NCBI RefSeq assembly: GCF_030247195.1
Contig: NC_080672.1
Coordinates: 91,894,113-91,958,112 of the forward strand
Length of the DNA stretch: 64,000 bases
Direction of reading: 5' to 3'
Source of the DNA: Topomyia yanbarensis
Taxonomy: Eukaryota > Arthropoda > Insecta > Diptera > Culicidae
Both the position numbers and the translations under genes were made by a program. The notes beneath the pieces are model-generated. The model had not been told where the DNA came from. It was given only the letters and a program-made list of their open reading frames with translations, and did no database searches. Shown here piece after piece: positions 45,875-57,881 of the stretch. Within the stretch, counting starts at the first letter, position 1, and every line of letters begins with the position of its first letter.

Positions 45875-46240
45875 TAGATTCATACTAACACTCACTGATA
45901 CAATTAATTGCATATTCTCTCATATAACTTCACAATCTCTCCCATTCCAAACGTACAAACGCTCGTGTCCTTCGCGATAACACAAATGCGAACATGCAGT
46001 TGCAATCACCTACACATACTTACGCCCACGATCTCATTAGAATACTTTGTTTTGAAAAAATAATTAGTAAAATAGAATTAATTGAACTATTTAGCACATA
46101 TCAATTTAAAAAATGCGATCTCAAGCATTAACCCACCGCTTGCACGATCATGAATCGGTGACGTCCGGAAGTATCTACCCTCGGTTATAGCAGCGTAGAC
46201 TCATGACTCCAGTCGGACCAATCAAAACATGACATATATT
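45875..46240. repeat. Dispersed copy of the 10.4-10.75 kb unit
   Basis: Shares AGATTCATACTAACACTCAC, CGTACAAACGCTCGTG, TTCGCGATAACACAAA, TGCAATCACC, GTCCGGAAGT and GGACCAATCAAAA in the same order as 10440-10745, including the non-array leader. This suggests that leader plus half-unit is a mobile or duplicated module. Confidence 0.75.
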
Positions 46241-46248
46241 CCTTGTTT

Positions 46249-46626
46249 TTGACATGAGTCATGTTTTTTCCTTTTTTTTTCAAAGCTTTTAGGAACGTGA
46301 AAAATTGAGAGAGAAAGAATGACCAGAACGGTGACTATTCACCATTTTATTGTACACACTGAGAAAAGATATGTCCTCAAGCAGGAATAGATCTGCCTGT
46401 CTCTAGTTGGGTGCGTTAGCCACTCCGTCATCCAGGAACTGTGATGTTGTCATCACAGATTCCCAACAATATCATGATCACCGCCACAGCCCTACTACCA
46501 ATATCTTTTCTCAGTGTGTCCAATAAAAAGGTAAATTGTCACCGTTCCGGTCATTCCTTCGCGGTCTATTTTCTATTGGATACGTTCCTAAAAACCTTGA
46601 AAAAAGAAAAAAAACATGACTCACGT
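46249..46626. mobile_element. 378-bp long-TIR MITE
   Basis: Left and right arms (about 46249-46372 and 46500-46626) are inverted repeats. The ends read TGACATGAGTCATGTTTTTT and, inward from the right, TGACGTGAGTCATGTTTTTT, followed by a T-rich run and TTTTTAGGAACG. The inner arm ends are CACTGAGAAAAGATAT and ATATCTTTTCTCAGTGTG. A short additional hairpin lies in the centre (CTGTGATGTTGTCATCACAG). It abuts the 3' end of the D37E pseudogene. A clear target duplication could not be separated from the T-rich flanks. Confidence 0.8.
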
Positions 46627-46689
46627 CAAAAAATTCGACGGATTCAGTATTTTTTTTATTAAAAACATAATGTTTATTCTTCAACAAAA

Positions 46690-47603
46690 CGTCAATGAAT
46701 ATTAGAGAAGGCACCCACTGGACGGCACTGACGCCCATCTTTCGGATACAAGTTCGGATCCTGGTGGTCAACTGCTTTGTATCCTTGGCCCGCCAACTAT
46801 TTTTGTACACTAGGGCACTGAGAGAGCCGAAAAAATCCCCAATGGGACGGCACTGGGGCAAGTTGGTCGGGTTGCTTTCTTTCGGCACGTACGGTATCTT
46901 TTTCTGCTCAAGAAACTCCAACGTCTTCTTGGTGTAATGGGAAGACACCTTGTCCGGCCAGAAGACGTACTTCCCATCGCTCCTTTAAGAACGGTAGAAG
47001 AGTTTTCTCAAGACGCTCCTTCTGTCAAGCTTGTTGATTGATGGCCAGACAGCTCGGCTTGAACAACGGATTTGAAATCCCTCTTTCCGATATGGCGATG
47101 TACTGCACAACTTGTTTTTTCAAATTTATGCTTAAACTTATATTTTACTTCGGGGGATGTGGCCGACTTGTCGCTGCAATAGTAGCTGTAATTTCCTGGA
47201 ATGTGGGTCTTCGAGAGCGGAAAGTAACGTTCGTCGTCCAGCACGAACGACGTCCCGCAATAGTTCTTCGTCATCCGCCGGCACTGCGATTTCACGATCG
47301 CTATCTGCTCGTCCGCGTACTCGGAGGACCGAGTCTTCTTCCAACATCCATCTGGAGGCTTCAGTGAATCGAGATATGGGAGCAGTAATAATTGCGACCG
47401 GCGTCACGCAATCTCGTTCCGTCCTTGTTGTCGAACAGCTTTTTCAACATTTTCCTTTTCTTTTTCATCATTATCTTCGCCGAACGGCCACTATCGGCGT
47501 TTTCGTCTCGAAAGTTGTCTACTGTAAACTTGTTTCCACGATGACCATGCGTTTCGTAAAACCGTACAACACGCTCGCGGAGTGCTCGTTGTTTCGACGC
47601 CAT
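46690..47603 (-). pseudogene. ITmD37E mariner-family transposase pseudogene
   Basis: The start is ATG at 47601-47603 (MASKQRALRERVVRFYETHG). Frameshifts divide the body into at least three frames. The first catalytic Asp is in FVLDDERYF (about 47240), followed by KTHIPGNYSYY and VVQYIAISERGIS. The second Asp is in FWPDKVSSHYT (codon 46952-46954). Exactly 37 residues later, where the third residue (Glu) is expected, the frame has Gly in CRPIGDFFG (46838-46840). DD37E spacing defines the ITmD37E family described in mosquitoes. The C-terminal segment AKDTKQLTTRIRTCIRKM is intact to about 46700. The E-to-G change plus frame breaks mean it is inactive. The plus-strand frames here are shadows. Confidence 0.88.
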
Positions 47604-47654
47604 CTTCGATTGAACTGACAGCACCCGAGCGAAAAGAAACATGCCACCCATTTC

Positions 47655-49660
47655 TAGGGAGTCCAGAGAGCAATTCGCTTGGAAAGAAACAAGTTTTCGC
47701 GCTTATGGCGCATTTTCCTTTTTTTCGTTTTTTTACACGGCTCGATGCGTGAACTTAATGGAGCTGAGTGTCTTTAGTTTATTTACAACAAATAAACAAT
47801 AACACAATGAAGTTTTATCACAGTTACACAATATTGAGACTGGATATACTAGTGCGAATTGCCAAAAACCAAGGGAAGTGGCAGCAATGGCGAATCGCCC
47901 GGACGTGTTGTCGTTAACGTCCAATATTTTTCAAAGTTTTTCAGTGATATAAAATATATTCAACAGAAAAATCAAGTCAATCGTTTAGTAGGTAGTTTTT
48001 CCTGTTGAGTTACGTGTTAGTAGGTTGAAATATCGTGAGACAAGTGTGATTTTGCATAAAAATTTGTCGTCACAACTTTGCCATTGAAGTATGTGAAGCA
48101 AGACGCGAAAAAATACACCCGTTCGTTCCGCTTGGCGCCTGCAGCGCCGCCTGTACCTGAGTAGCTGATGCAACAATTTCACGGATGGAGAAGAATTCTT
48201 CACAGAAATCTCATGAATTTATTTATTCAGAGCTGGTGAGATCGTTTCATGTCATTTTGCAATGCTTGTCTACCTTCATAAATATTTTCCTTTTTGTAAA
48301 TACGTGCCAGAATCAAAAATATTTTTCATTCTAGAAGTGCGAATATATTGCAAATATCCAATTGATACGTATTCGCGCGGGGCTTATTGTATATGAAGGC
48401 GGCCTCAGAATGTACGTGTATGAACAGGCATTCTTGAAATGGGTCGTTGGATGTACAGTAGATCTATCGCCTTTCATTTTCAGGGCTAAACTTGTGTACA
48501 TTAGACCTCTTTACATTTTGAAAAGGTTTTGACATATACATGGGTCAAGTCAAATTTTTGTTCTAGGTGTGAATTTAAAAACTCTCGCCAAAAATGGCCT
48601 AATTTGGACATGATTTAGAGGTGTCTCCAATCAAAAATCGTGTTTTTGCTATGTTTCCATAGTAAGATCACTTACACTCTGATTTAATAGGCTCTACATG
48701 CCCAAATATCATGGTCCTTAGACGTATCTTAACATGTTTTAACAGGTGAACATAGCTCTAATCGCAATAGAAAATTTGTTAACTGGATTTTTATATAGAA
48801 AAGAATACCAAAACCAAGAAAAAAATTCTCAACTAGCGTAAAAATCTATTATGTGGTTATTGAGGTCGCTGATTACGATTCTGATAACAGAATTTGAAAA
48901 TTCAAAATGGCGACTTTGCAAATTTTTTTTACGAAATTTGCGAATTTTGTTACAATGATTTTGGATCCGCCGTTTTAAATTTTACATTTTTGAATCAGAA
49001 TCAGCGACACCGAAAACCTATAAAAAGCTAAAAATAACAGATGAAAAAATCGCATCGCAAAAGGTTGAGCTGCAAATTTCTCGCGTATGTTAGCCGTTTT
49101 GGCGATTTCGATTTCGGCGTATAACCATAAGCACCAGCCATTCTCGCTGTGTAGGGTAAGCTGAACACGCATTGCCCTCTGCCATAGCTAACAGGAGAAG
49201 TAAATAAAGTAAAGCAGACAGAAAAGCGGCAACATCTGCGAAGCACCCTGCGGTGTCTTTCGGAATTCTTTAGTGGGCGCAAAGATTCGGTTATTCGTCA
49301 TCACAGTTGCTAGGAAGGTTTCAACAAAGAGGCAAAGCTCTTTTTTCACTGGATGGGCAACTTCTGGAGAAATTGCTTTGTAAAAGTTAGTTTCCCCATA
49401 TGAAATCTCATGTAGATTCTAAACCGCAGATTCCAAAATATATTTTCATCGATTATGCTAATTCTAAATTATTATAATTTGATAAAAAAAAATCTTCGAA
49501 TAGAACGCGGTCCTTTGCCAATACCTTCTTCGTTAGTTACACTATTATATGTATGTAGATTTGAGAAAATAGTCCTAAGCGCCGCAAGCAGTTGTATTGC
49601 CATGCCATTACCATTTGAAAATATGTAAAACTAAAGTCATATCAAGTTACCGACAACCGC
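47655..49660. other. Intergenic stretch, no gene recognised
   Basis: AT-rich DNA. GGTCGCTGATTACGATTCTG at 48865 is a word I associate with dispersed repeats, but no boundaries are visible. No supported gene. Confidence 0.45.
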
Positions 49661-52260
49661 AGGTCTTCCTACAATTTAGTTGAGGCGTGGGAACTGAAGG
49701 ACGAGAATTATATTCCTTCCCTGCGATTGCAGTTTTACCAAATGGAGAAAAAAATCACCCAACACAAGGGTCCGATTTCCACCCAGCAGAGAGACAGCGG
49801 AGCCCAAAGTGAACCAAACCAAACCGAACCAAAACAAGTTCACCTTTCTCTGTGAACTGATGGAAATCATGTTTCAGAGTAGGTAGGTACACGAGACCTG
49901 GTTTGTAAGCTGGTTGCCTGCCTATACGTTCCCATCTTTGCCAAAGTCCATTCCAATCCATCCGTCCGTCCGTCCGTTGGTTCCCATCGAATGGTTTAAC
50001 TGGCTGAAGTGCAGTTACCCCTTATGGAGTTTGAAGCGGCGAAAGCCGGTCTCAAGAAGATGCGGTTCGATGGCTAGAAGTGCCCTGGTGGTTGTTTCCA
50101 TAAAGATTGTTTTCATGTTCGCTCATGTGCACGTCTGTCGACTCTGGCTTGCCTGTGAACGTCGTAATTGCGCGGCGCGGAACGGTTGGTGGGTGTGTTG
50201 GAGGAAATCTCGATTCTCCGTTGGTAGGTACCCTTTGGACACACACGCTTTGAACTTACCAGTCCACAGTGGATGAGGATGCAACAACAGTTCTACAACA
50301 GCATTTGCGATTGTTTTGTGTGAGTGTGTGTGCGAGATATTTCTTCTTCCGACATGATGCGAAAGATTCTTCAGCTTTGTGGCATGATGCAGACTGGTCT
50401 TTCCAGTGGTATAGACAAGTGGCAATATCATGTCGGAAAGGGAGTTATTGTTTCAACAAGCTGAAAAAGTTTCGAAATGAGTTGCGTAAAAGTTTCTCGA
50501 ACCGGAACGATGGGTGCCGAAGATGTTTGCTAATAACAAATAACTATCGATGTTATAGGAACCTTTATCAGTATTACGCTGAATATGAATTGAAGTTCTG
50601 AGCACATTAGGCGCTTAAAAATAAGCACAACTTTATGCTAAACGTCCATTACGCCATATGGGGTACACCGCCTCACAGAGTCATCAGAATTCAATCAAAC
50701 TAATAGCAATAACTTCAGTTTTACGGCAAATACTTATAACTGTCGATGTTCAAATGAAACGGTGAGAGCCCTAGTTATTAGTCTTCATTGTTTTGTTAGC
50801 AAACCTTGCCTGAACCAGAAGTTATTGCTATTTAAAGACGTTGTTGTTTATAAATAGTACGATTAATGGCTAAAATCAAATCTAGCCTGCTGTCTGCGAA
50901 TACTTGATGAGTTCCACAAGGCCATTATTTAGTACATCTATTATTCATGTTTGACGCGAACGATCATTCATTCATTCTCAATTTCAAACTTGAAGTATCA
51001 ATCTTAAGCTTGTACAAATCTATCCGGACGATACGAAACATTACAAAAATATGTCTAAAATTTTGTGTTGACGGTTCCACCCAACTTCTGAGCAAACCTT
51101 TATACCTCCATTCCCAAAAATCATATACTAGAAAGATGTTCACTCCAGTGCGCTATTCAAGGTTACAACTCCCAGTTAAAACTCCACCGAAATAACCAAC
51201 AACGGCGGTGAGGGTAGTTGTGGTGGTGCGACGAACGAATTCGGCTGTGCCACGTGTCCTCTCGCTGCCTAGGAAAATGATGTTTTCGTACATAACATTT
51301 ATTTTTCTCGAAGTTTCCCTTGGTTCACTGCTTACTGTTCATCAGCATTCACAAGAAAACACTGGTGTCTGGACTGTTCTTATATGGTATACACATACAT
51401 ACACACTAACACAAAACCGTCAGGGTTATCCATCTTCGGGTGGAATGTCCTGCTTCGCGGTTTGTATTTAGTCTGTTTACACTTTCAGCGCTTCTTGATA
51501 AAAGGGGGTTTGGTGAATTGTTTACTTTGTCAAAAACGCCCTAGAACGAAAAAGTGTGGGTAACGGAAAAACACCGCAAATTTAGCAGCAGAGTGTAAAC
51601 AGAAGAAAAAGAAAACTTATTTCCATGACAACGGCAGCCACACAGGCACTTGTTTTATCTGTTGCGGTTTTTTCTGTTGATTCCCTATTTTCATTCAACA
51701 CAACATTGTATAAAAAAACTCATTGGCTATGTAGGTATGCTGGAAAATCTAAACCAGCTTCGGCTAAATTCAACAGCAGGATGGCCTAAATTTGTACAGC
51801 ACACACAGACAGTCACACACTCGACAGGCCCAAGCGGAAACGGAGCTGGGGTTGTTTTTTTCCATCACGGGCTGAAGGTCAAAAAGGATATTTGAAGCTG
51901 GAACGTATTTTTCCGGTCGGAAAATAAATGGTTGGTTGGTTGGAAAGCTTTTTTTTTTTTGTTTATCAATGATTTATCGTATCATGATGAGTCTGTAGCA
52001 TTAGCTTGGCCACAGGGTTTAGTATTTTATTTCTTAAGGATGGAATGAGAGCTGTATCAAAATTGAAATGTTGTTTTTGTATTGTGATTAATGATTTGTT
52101 GCTGATAAATTTGGCGCTGCTCCGAATCGAACATTACTTTATCGCCAAATCAGAATGTTTTGAAGCCAAATTGTTTGTTTTAGCTTCCAGAACAGCAGTA
52201 TAAATTCACGAACCCTGTCCGAAAACTTTCAATTTATTTGGTGATCGTATTCGCTACAGA
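49661..52260. other. Intergenic stretch with a short (TCCG)n
   Basis: A short TCCG tract lies at 49960-49975. The 100-120-codon frames at 49914-50601 overlap on both strands and have no recognisable motif. The 51190-51300 block is GC-balanced. No gene can be supported; introns or UTRs of an unseen gene are possible. Confidence 0.4.
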
Positions 52261-52269
52261 TATTTTCGT

Positions 52270-52690
52270 GGATTGTATACTATTCCCCCGAAAATAACTT
52301 CCCAGAACGCCATTCCCCAGAATTCAACTCCCCAGAATACTTTCCCCCAGAATATACTATTCCTCAGAAAGTCATTTTCCAGAATGTACCATTCCCCAGA
52401 ATTCCACCGTTTCCCAGAAAGTCATTCCCCGGAAATGTTTTACTTTCATTGTACGACATTCTTTGCTTTCGATTCGGACACATTGTGTTGAAACCAAAAG
52501 TTAGGATGACATACCGAAGTGTTTTCTCCAGAAAGAACTGTTCTCCAGAAAACTTTTCCCTCGAAAGTAACAATTCCTATAAAACAATATTCCAGAATGT
52601 ACCCTTCCTCAGAAAACTCTTATCCAGAATGAACCAGTGTTCAGAAGTTCATTCCCCAGATATAACCATTTGCCAGATATTTTTGATAAG
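52270..52690 (+). repeat. Decaying minisatellite of CCCCAGAA(T) units
   Basis: About 15-20 imperfect units of roughly 15-24 bp carry the core TTCCCCAGAAT or TCCAGAA with variable spacers (GTACCA, AGTCATT, ACTCC). The best units are at 52283-52420, with decay toward 52680. The open frames on both strands derive from the repeat. It is not CRISPR-like, because neither core nor spacing is constant. Confidence 0.85.
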
Positions 52691-52739
52691 ATGGCAAGAG
52701 CACCCGTACGGCTTTGAATTGGGAAAAATCTTAATGAAA

Positions 52740-53260
52740 AGCAAAAATCTTAGTCAGAATGTTGGCCATTTTGCAACACTGGACAATAGCAGTATTTTTA
52801 CATGCAAGACATACATGTAGGACAAATTGCAGAATTCAGTACAGTACAACCAAAGGAAGCCCCCCCTTCCTAAGATCCGAAGGAATGGAGCAGCGTTATG
52901 TAAGTAAGGTTATGTGGTGAAACCAAAACTTTGTACGTTACCTAGGTCGAGAAACTGATGCGGTTTAAAGCTGCTGAGGATTAGCCGCCGAAAGCGGCGG
53001 CTCCTCGCAATTAAACCAGTTATCCATTAGCGTACCCGGTTTACTTGAACATAGAAATTTATTCCTTCTTTCAAACATGAGCAGTTCTTTGAATCTTCAT
53101 GCGAAATAACTCTTGCACGCAAACTTGAGATCTTTTCGTCTGGCCGGTTTATTCAAACATAGGTGTTGATTCCATCTTTCGAGCTTTCCTTGAATCTATA
53201 TTAAAATCGAAATGAATGCACATTTTGACAAATGGTCACCCAAATAGTGGGTTTTTAGAG
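52740..53260. repeat. Repeat E, copy 1
   Basis: Part at 52750-52845 (AGAATGTTGGCCATTTTGC, GGACAATAGCAG, ATGTAGGACAAATTGCAGAA) recurs in direct orientation at 56020-56130. Part at 53035-53215 (CCTTCTTTCAAACATGAGCA, GTCTGGCCGGTTTATTCAAA) recurs inverted at 55815-55975. It contains CCGAAAGCGGCGGCTCC with partner CCGCCGTTTTCGACGGTACC. Confidence 0.7.
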
Positions 53261-53264
53261 CATT

Positions 53265-54060
53265 TATCCTTTTTGCCTTTCTCCTATAGAAAGGTTATGC
53301 AATTACTCTGAACATCGTAAACCTAATCCGGGCCCAGAGGGCCGTCAGTCATATACCATTCGACGTGTGCGTATGTGACTGCCTGAACCGATTTTTTCAA
53401 ACTTAGGTACAACGTTCCCATAGGCTGCTATTGAATTTCATTAAATTCCGACTTCCGGTTCCGGATTTACGGGTTGAAAAGTGCGGACACACAGCAAATT
53501 CTCATTTTTGCCTTTCTTCTATAGAAATCACTCTGAACATCGTCAACTTAATCGTCATTTTTTTACTTGTATAGGTTTTCTGTATTTCAACAGGGGCGTA
53601 ATTAGGGGAATACGGTGAGGGATACCCCCTCTCCCCCACATCACTCACCATCTTTTCCTAATCCGCCCTTCGCTCATCATGTACCTCCCTACCCGAATAA
53701 AATTTTCTAGTTCCTCCAGAATAAATTTTCCTAGTGGGTCTGTAAAACCAGTGAAAAATTTGGTTTGAAATGATTTTGAGTTGAGAAACTAATTTAAAAT
53801 TTCTTAACAAGTTGAAAATTTTTGGCGCGGTCCAAACTCCCGAACCCTCCTCCTGGATCCGCTGCTGATTTCAAGTGTTTCATCGTCGACACAGCAACTC
53901 AAGTTCGAAGCTGTCAATTCATTGTACGTATGTGTAAATCGCACTGAATATGTAATAGACACTTTCACCATTATATTAAACATACCCAGCCATGGAATCG
54001 TAGTTTGGATAAATGAGAAAGGCACAATTGCACCACCAGGTGGATTAAAACGGGTTTTTG
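53265..54060 (+). repeat. AB interspersed repeat copy 3 (full length)
   Basis: The most complete copy in the window. It runs from TTTTTGCCTTTCTCCTATAG through ACTCTGAACATCGTAAACC, TTCCGGTTCCGGATTTACGG, ACAGGGGCGTAATTAGGGGA and TCCTCCTGGATCCGCTGCTG to the terminus GCACCACCAGGTGGATTAAA and ACGGG. It provides the uninterrupted reference for the two insertions in copy 2. Confidence 0.85.
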
Positions 54061-54341
54061 CTTTGGAAATGTTTAGTACGTAAAAGTACAATACACCCGA
54101 TTGCTCGGTTTACCCAAATATGTGGCACTAAATACGCTCGAAAGTAAATGGTAAACGGTACTTGTACTTCACGACTGTTATGACAAATGGCGAAATACCA
54201 TTTCATGCCTTTGTTCAAACAATATTATGCAAAATGGCTTTATGTTGTAATCTTGTTCAGAAGTTGGGACAATTTTTAAAGTGTTATGTGACACTGTTAG
54301 TGCTGATTATTTTTCATATGAATACATTTTCTAAGAGTTTC

Positions 54342-54783
54342 TAGAGCGAGTAAAGGCGCTTTAACCTAGGCTTAATGAGCCAGGGCAAGGTGTAAATACC
54401 TCTGTCCCATCCCGAAGGTCCAAAGGAGTGACATTAACCTTCTTAGTAAAGTCACTCCCAACGTTTTATCCTAACCCCCTATAAATTGAAACGGTCGGTA
54501 CGGTTGTCCTCGTTTCTTCTTCATTCAAGTTTCAAGACGATTCGTTGGTTGAACTGGTCATTAAATGAACAATTCAATTGCCGTATAATATTGAAACATC
54601 TTCAAACCCAACTCTGCACAGTAGGCCTGGCCGTTTTAATATTTGCGACATATTGTAATATGCTTCAAATATTAATGTTGACAAGAAAAACACTAAAGAA
54701 TTACTGCAGTGTTTTCCAGGATGCTTTTCAATACTGGCTGTGTAAGGGTTAGAATAGAATAGAATAGAATAGAATAGAATAGA
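54342..54783 (+). mobile_element. Retroposon with (AGAAT)n tail and about 20-bp target duplication
   Basis: A 22-bp sequence beginning GAATACATTTTC and ending AAGAGTTTC occurs at 54320-54341 and again at 54782-54803; its first bases overlap the tail, so at least 20 bp are duplicated. Between them is a 0.44 kb insert (GCTTAATGAGCCAGGGCAAG, GTCCAAAGGAGTGACATTAA) ending in seven AGAAT units at 54751-54785. Simple-repeat tails and long duplications are LINE or SINE hallmarks. It is probably a 5'-truncated LINE 3' region on the plus strand. Confidence 0.88.
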
Positions 54784-54803
54784 ATACATTTTCTAAGAGT
54801 TTC

Positions 54804-55800
54804 CCTTCCCTTCTTTTGAGTTTCAATTTTTGAAACATTTGTTTTGGGGCACTTTTGAAGGTACGCAATGTCTATTTAGAATCTTTCGATATAGTGACTA
54901 GGATCAAAGTTTCTTATTCGATGCGTTTCATTGATAGTATTCATATGACGGCCATATCAATGAAGGCATTTCTGGTTGACCGTCCCGGTTACAAAGAAAA
55001 GATAATTCATACAGAACTCCACGACATTCCCAGTGGGAGCGGTTGGTGTTCTGTTTGAAACCGTTAACCCCTCTTTTGGTCTTCGTTGCGGTTTCCGGGT
55101 TTCGGTTTTCCCAGTCTAGATCTTTTGGTTACAAAAAACTTTCCTGAAATACTTTTATTACGTTAGTGAATGGTGAAATGGATACTTTCGACAATCTATA
55201 GCTAGCTTGGGGTGAGAGTCAGATTTTAGAAAAGCGCGAGCAAAAATTTGATAGCTTGAAGACCATTTTTATGAACTATTAGCAAGGTGATAAAATGTTT
55301 TTGTTAATAGCCAAAAGGTTTGGATTGGAGAGAATTGAAAAATGAATTCCGCAGCGACGAGAAAAAGGGTGGCTAGCACTTTCTGGCGAAATTCAAACCG
55401 CTCCTATGTCACAAACAGACTGGGTGCGTCATTGGCGATATGTATGAAATATCTAGTATGACAGGCTTTCTGTATCTGTAGCTTGAAAGGTGGAATTTTC
55501 GTTGTGATCGGGACCGTCAACCAGGAACGTCTTCAATCATTTTGCCGTCATATGAATACGATAAATGAAACGAATCAAATAAGAAACTTTGATCCAAGTC
55601 ATGGTCTCTAGCATCTGTAAATAAACATTGCTTAACTTCAAAAGTGTATTAAAACAAACGTTTCAAAACTTACCCTCATAAGTGCAACTCATGTTTAAAA
55701 AAGGATATTTGTTTTATTAAAAGTATTCATATTACTAACACTCAGTACCAACAGTGCAACACAACGCTGGGAAACGCTCCCAACTTTTGAGAAAGACTAT
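54804..55800. other. Intergenic stretch, no gene recognised
   Basis: Nothing supported. The 67-codon frame at 54855-55058 lacks recognisable motifs. Confidence 0.45.
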
Positions 55801-55804
55801 TCTG

Positions 55805-56170
55805 TGAAATTCATTATCATTTTAATATAGATTCAAGGAAAGCTTGAAAGAAGGAATCAACACCTATGTTTGAATAAACCGGGCAGACGAAAAGATCACA
55901 AGTTTGCGTGCAACAGTTATTTGGCAAAAAAAATTAAAGAACTGCTCATGTTTGAAAGAAGGAACCAATCCCTATGTCTGAGTAAACTGGTTATACAAAA
56001 ATATCAATGAAAACCAAAAAATTTATTCAGAATGTTGGCCATTTTGCTCCCCTCGAAAAATGCAATGCAAGCAGCACTGGATAATAGCAGCAATTTGACA
56101 TGTAGGACAAATTGCAGAATTCAGTACATGTTATCCACCTGCATGTTAGCCTGCCAGGGACCGCCGTTTT
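55805..56170. repeat. Repeat E, copy 2 (partly inverted relative to copy 1)
   Basis: Words TTTAATATAGATTCAAGGAA, GAAGGAATCAACACCTATG, AATAAACCGGGCAGACGAAA and ACTGCTCATGTTTGAAAGAA are the reverse complement of 53035-53215. TCAGAATGTTGGCCATTTTG and ATGTAGGACAAATTGCAGAA are in the same orientation as 52755-52840. Confidence 0.7.
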
Positions 56171-56189
56171 CGACGGTACCTCCTATTGG

Positions 56190-57560
56190 GGCCATGCATA
56201 AATGATGTAGCATTTTGGGGGGTAGGGAGGGTATACCAAATTTGTGACGAAGTGTGACGAGGGGGAGGGTAGGGTCAGAAGTTGTGCGACGTAGCATTAA
56301 GTTTAAAACCCATTGTTTAGAGAAAACAACTCAATGATCCTCCATTTCCAAGAGAAATAAATTTAAATTTAAACAAGTTACTTTTGACGCGGTTTTTCAT
56401 GAGGTAAATTTTACGTTTAGCGGAATTACAAGTTCGCAAAAATACGAAAAGATTTTGTATGCGGATTTAAGCCATTATTGCCCAGCCTACTATATATAGT
56501 AGGTGATAAGAAGAACTCCTATTACTAAAACAATAACGCAGAACAGGCATTATAAATGAGTTAATATTGTTCATATACTCTTGCAGAATACGTTTAGAGA
56601 AGTTAGAGTGGTTAAACCGGTGTTTATGTTTTGTTTTCAATCAATTTTCCCTTAAGAGGATACACATTTCTGTCAGGATGAAAAAAATCGAATTTTTGTA
56701 AATTAGATATTCTGCAACTACATACGCTGAGAAAAATTTTCTCAAAATTTCATTAAGATCGGAATACTACATCTTGAGTTACAGTTATTCATAGACCGCT
56801 ACCCATTCACCACTTGTAGGCGGTGCGTAGTGTTTGATACGCTAGACCGTTGACTCGCTGCACCGACAGTAAAACTCGATTATCTCGGAGTTGTATTTTG
56901 TTGAAAAGTTCGTTCGCGGGGATCACGATATCTCAGGAACCAATTAATCGATCAAGCTTAAATTTTCACTGGTTGTTCCTTGTTATATCAGCTGCTTTGA
57001 GTACGAAAATAATTTTACTGGAATGACCACATATTTTTTCCGATCGGAAAACTCAATTTGTGATGCGCGTGAAAAATAAGTTGGGCAATAATGGGTTAAC
57101 TTGCTACATTGGTTAGCTAATGTTGCCAGCTAGCAGACTTAGTTTGGTAGCTGAATTAAATTTTCACTTCGGATTCAACCAAACAAAATTTAGTAATTTA
57201 ATTAAGATGAACGTATGCTTCTTAGAATCATTGGCGGCTGCAGGATTGTGAACTGAGAGAACTTCTCTTCATGCTCCTCTTGCCATATAAAATTTAAAAA
57301 AATTATTAACACTATATTTGTCATTGAATGGGCTTATTTTTAACGCAATTTGCCTTTTTAATGAAAATGTTGATAGTCAAACATGTATTTCAAATAATTG
57401 AAAAACATATGTAATTTTTTTCATCCCCCAGCCGCTTTGCACGGGACGATGGGGAGGGCGTAGGTAAATGCTACGTTATTTACGAGGGGGAGGTTAGAAT
57501 TTTGTGACCAAATGCTACGAAGGGGGAGGGAGGGGTCAAAAATCGCCGAAGAAAAAAAAA
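56190..57560. repeat. Region bounded by GGGGGAGGG / ATGCTACG motifs
   Basis: The left boundary (56195-56300) has CATAAATGATGTAGCATTTTG, a GGGTAGGGAGGG tract, TTTGTGACGAAGTGTGACGA and GACGTAGCATT. The right boundary (57440-57545) has AAATGCTACGTTATTTACGA, TTTTGTGACCAAATGCTACG and AAGGGGGAGGGAGGGG. Such TAGCAT/GTGACG G-rich words are typical ends of a dispersed insect repeat. The interior is unremarkable noncoding DNA. Confidence 0.5.
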
Positions 57561-57881
57561 TAAAAGGGTTGTGTACAGGACACGACCACGGTGACATTAA
57601 AGATGTAGCTTTTTTCGAGAGCGTGCAAATGAATTTTATCTATCACACATATCGACTCACGTTCGTGTTCACTCCCCTGTTTTCATATGTTACAATTTGC
57701 TATATACCCTCCCCATCAAAACATAATTTTTATTTTTTATTTATTTTTATTTATTTCGTCAATCGATGTAGACTGGTATAGTTACAGTAATGTTTACATT
57801 TTTCTTATTTACTAAAATATATATATATATACGTAATTTTATTATAAATAAAACAATTTCAGCTTTTACAGAATCATTTTC

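Noticed and set aside
47157..47618. 153-codon plus-strand ORF rich in Arg and Ser
   Set aside because: Antisense shadow of the D37E transposase pseudogene.
52270..52690. CRISPR-like array
   Set aside because: Core and spacer lengths are inconsistent, there are no cas genes, and the context is eukaryotic; it is a minisatellite.
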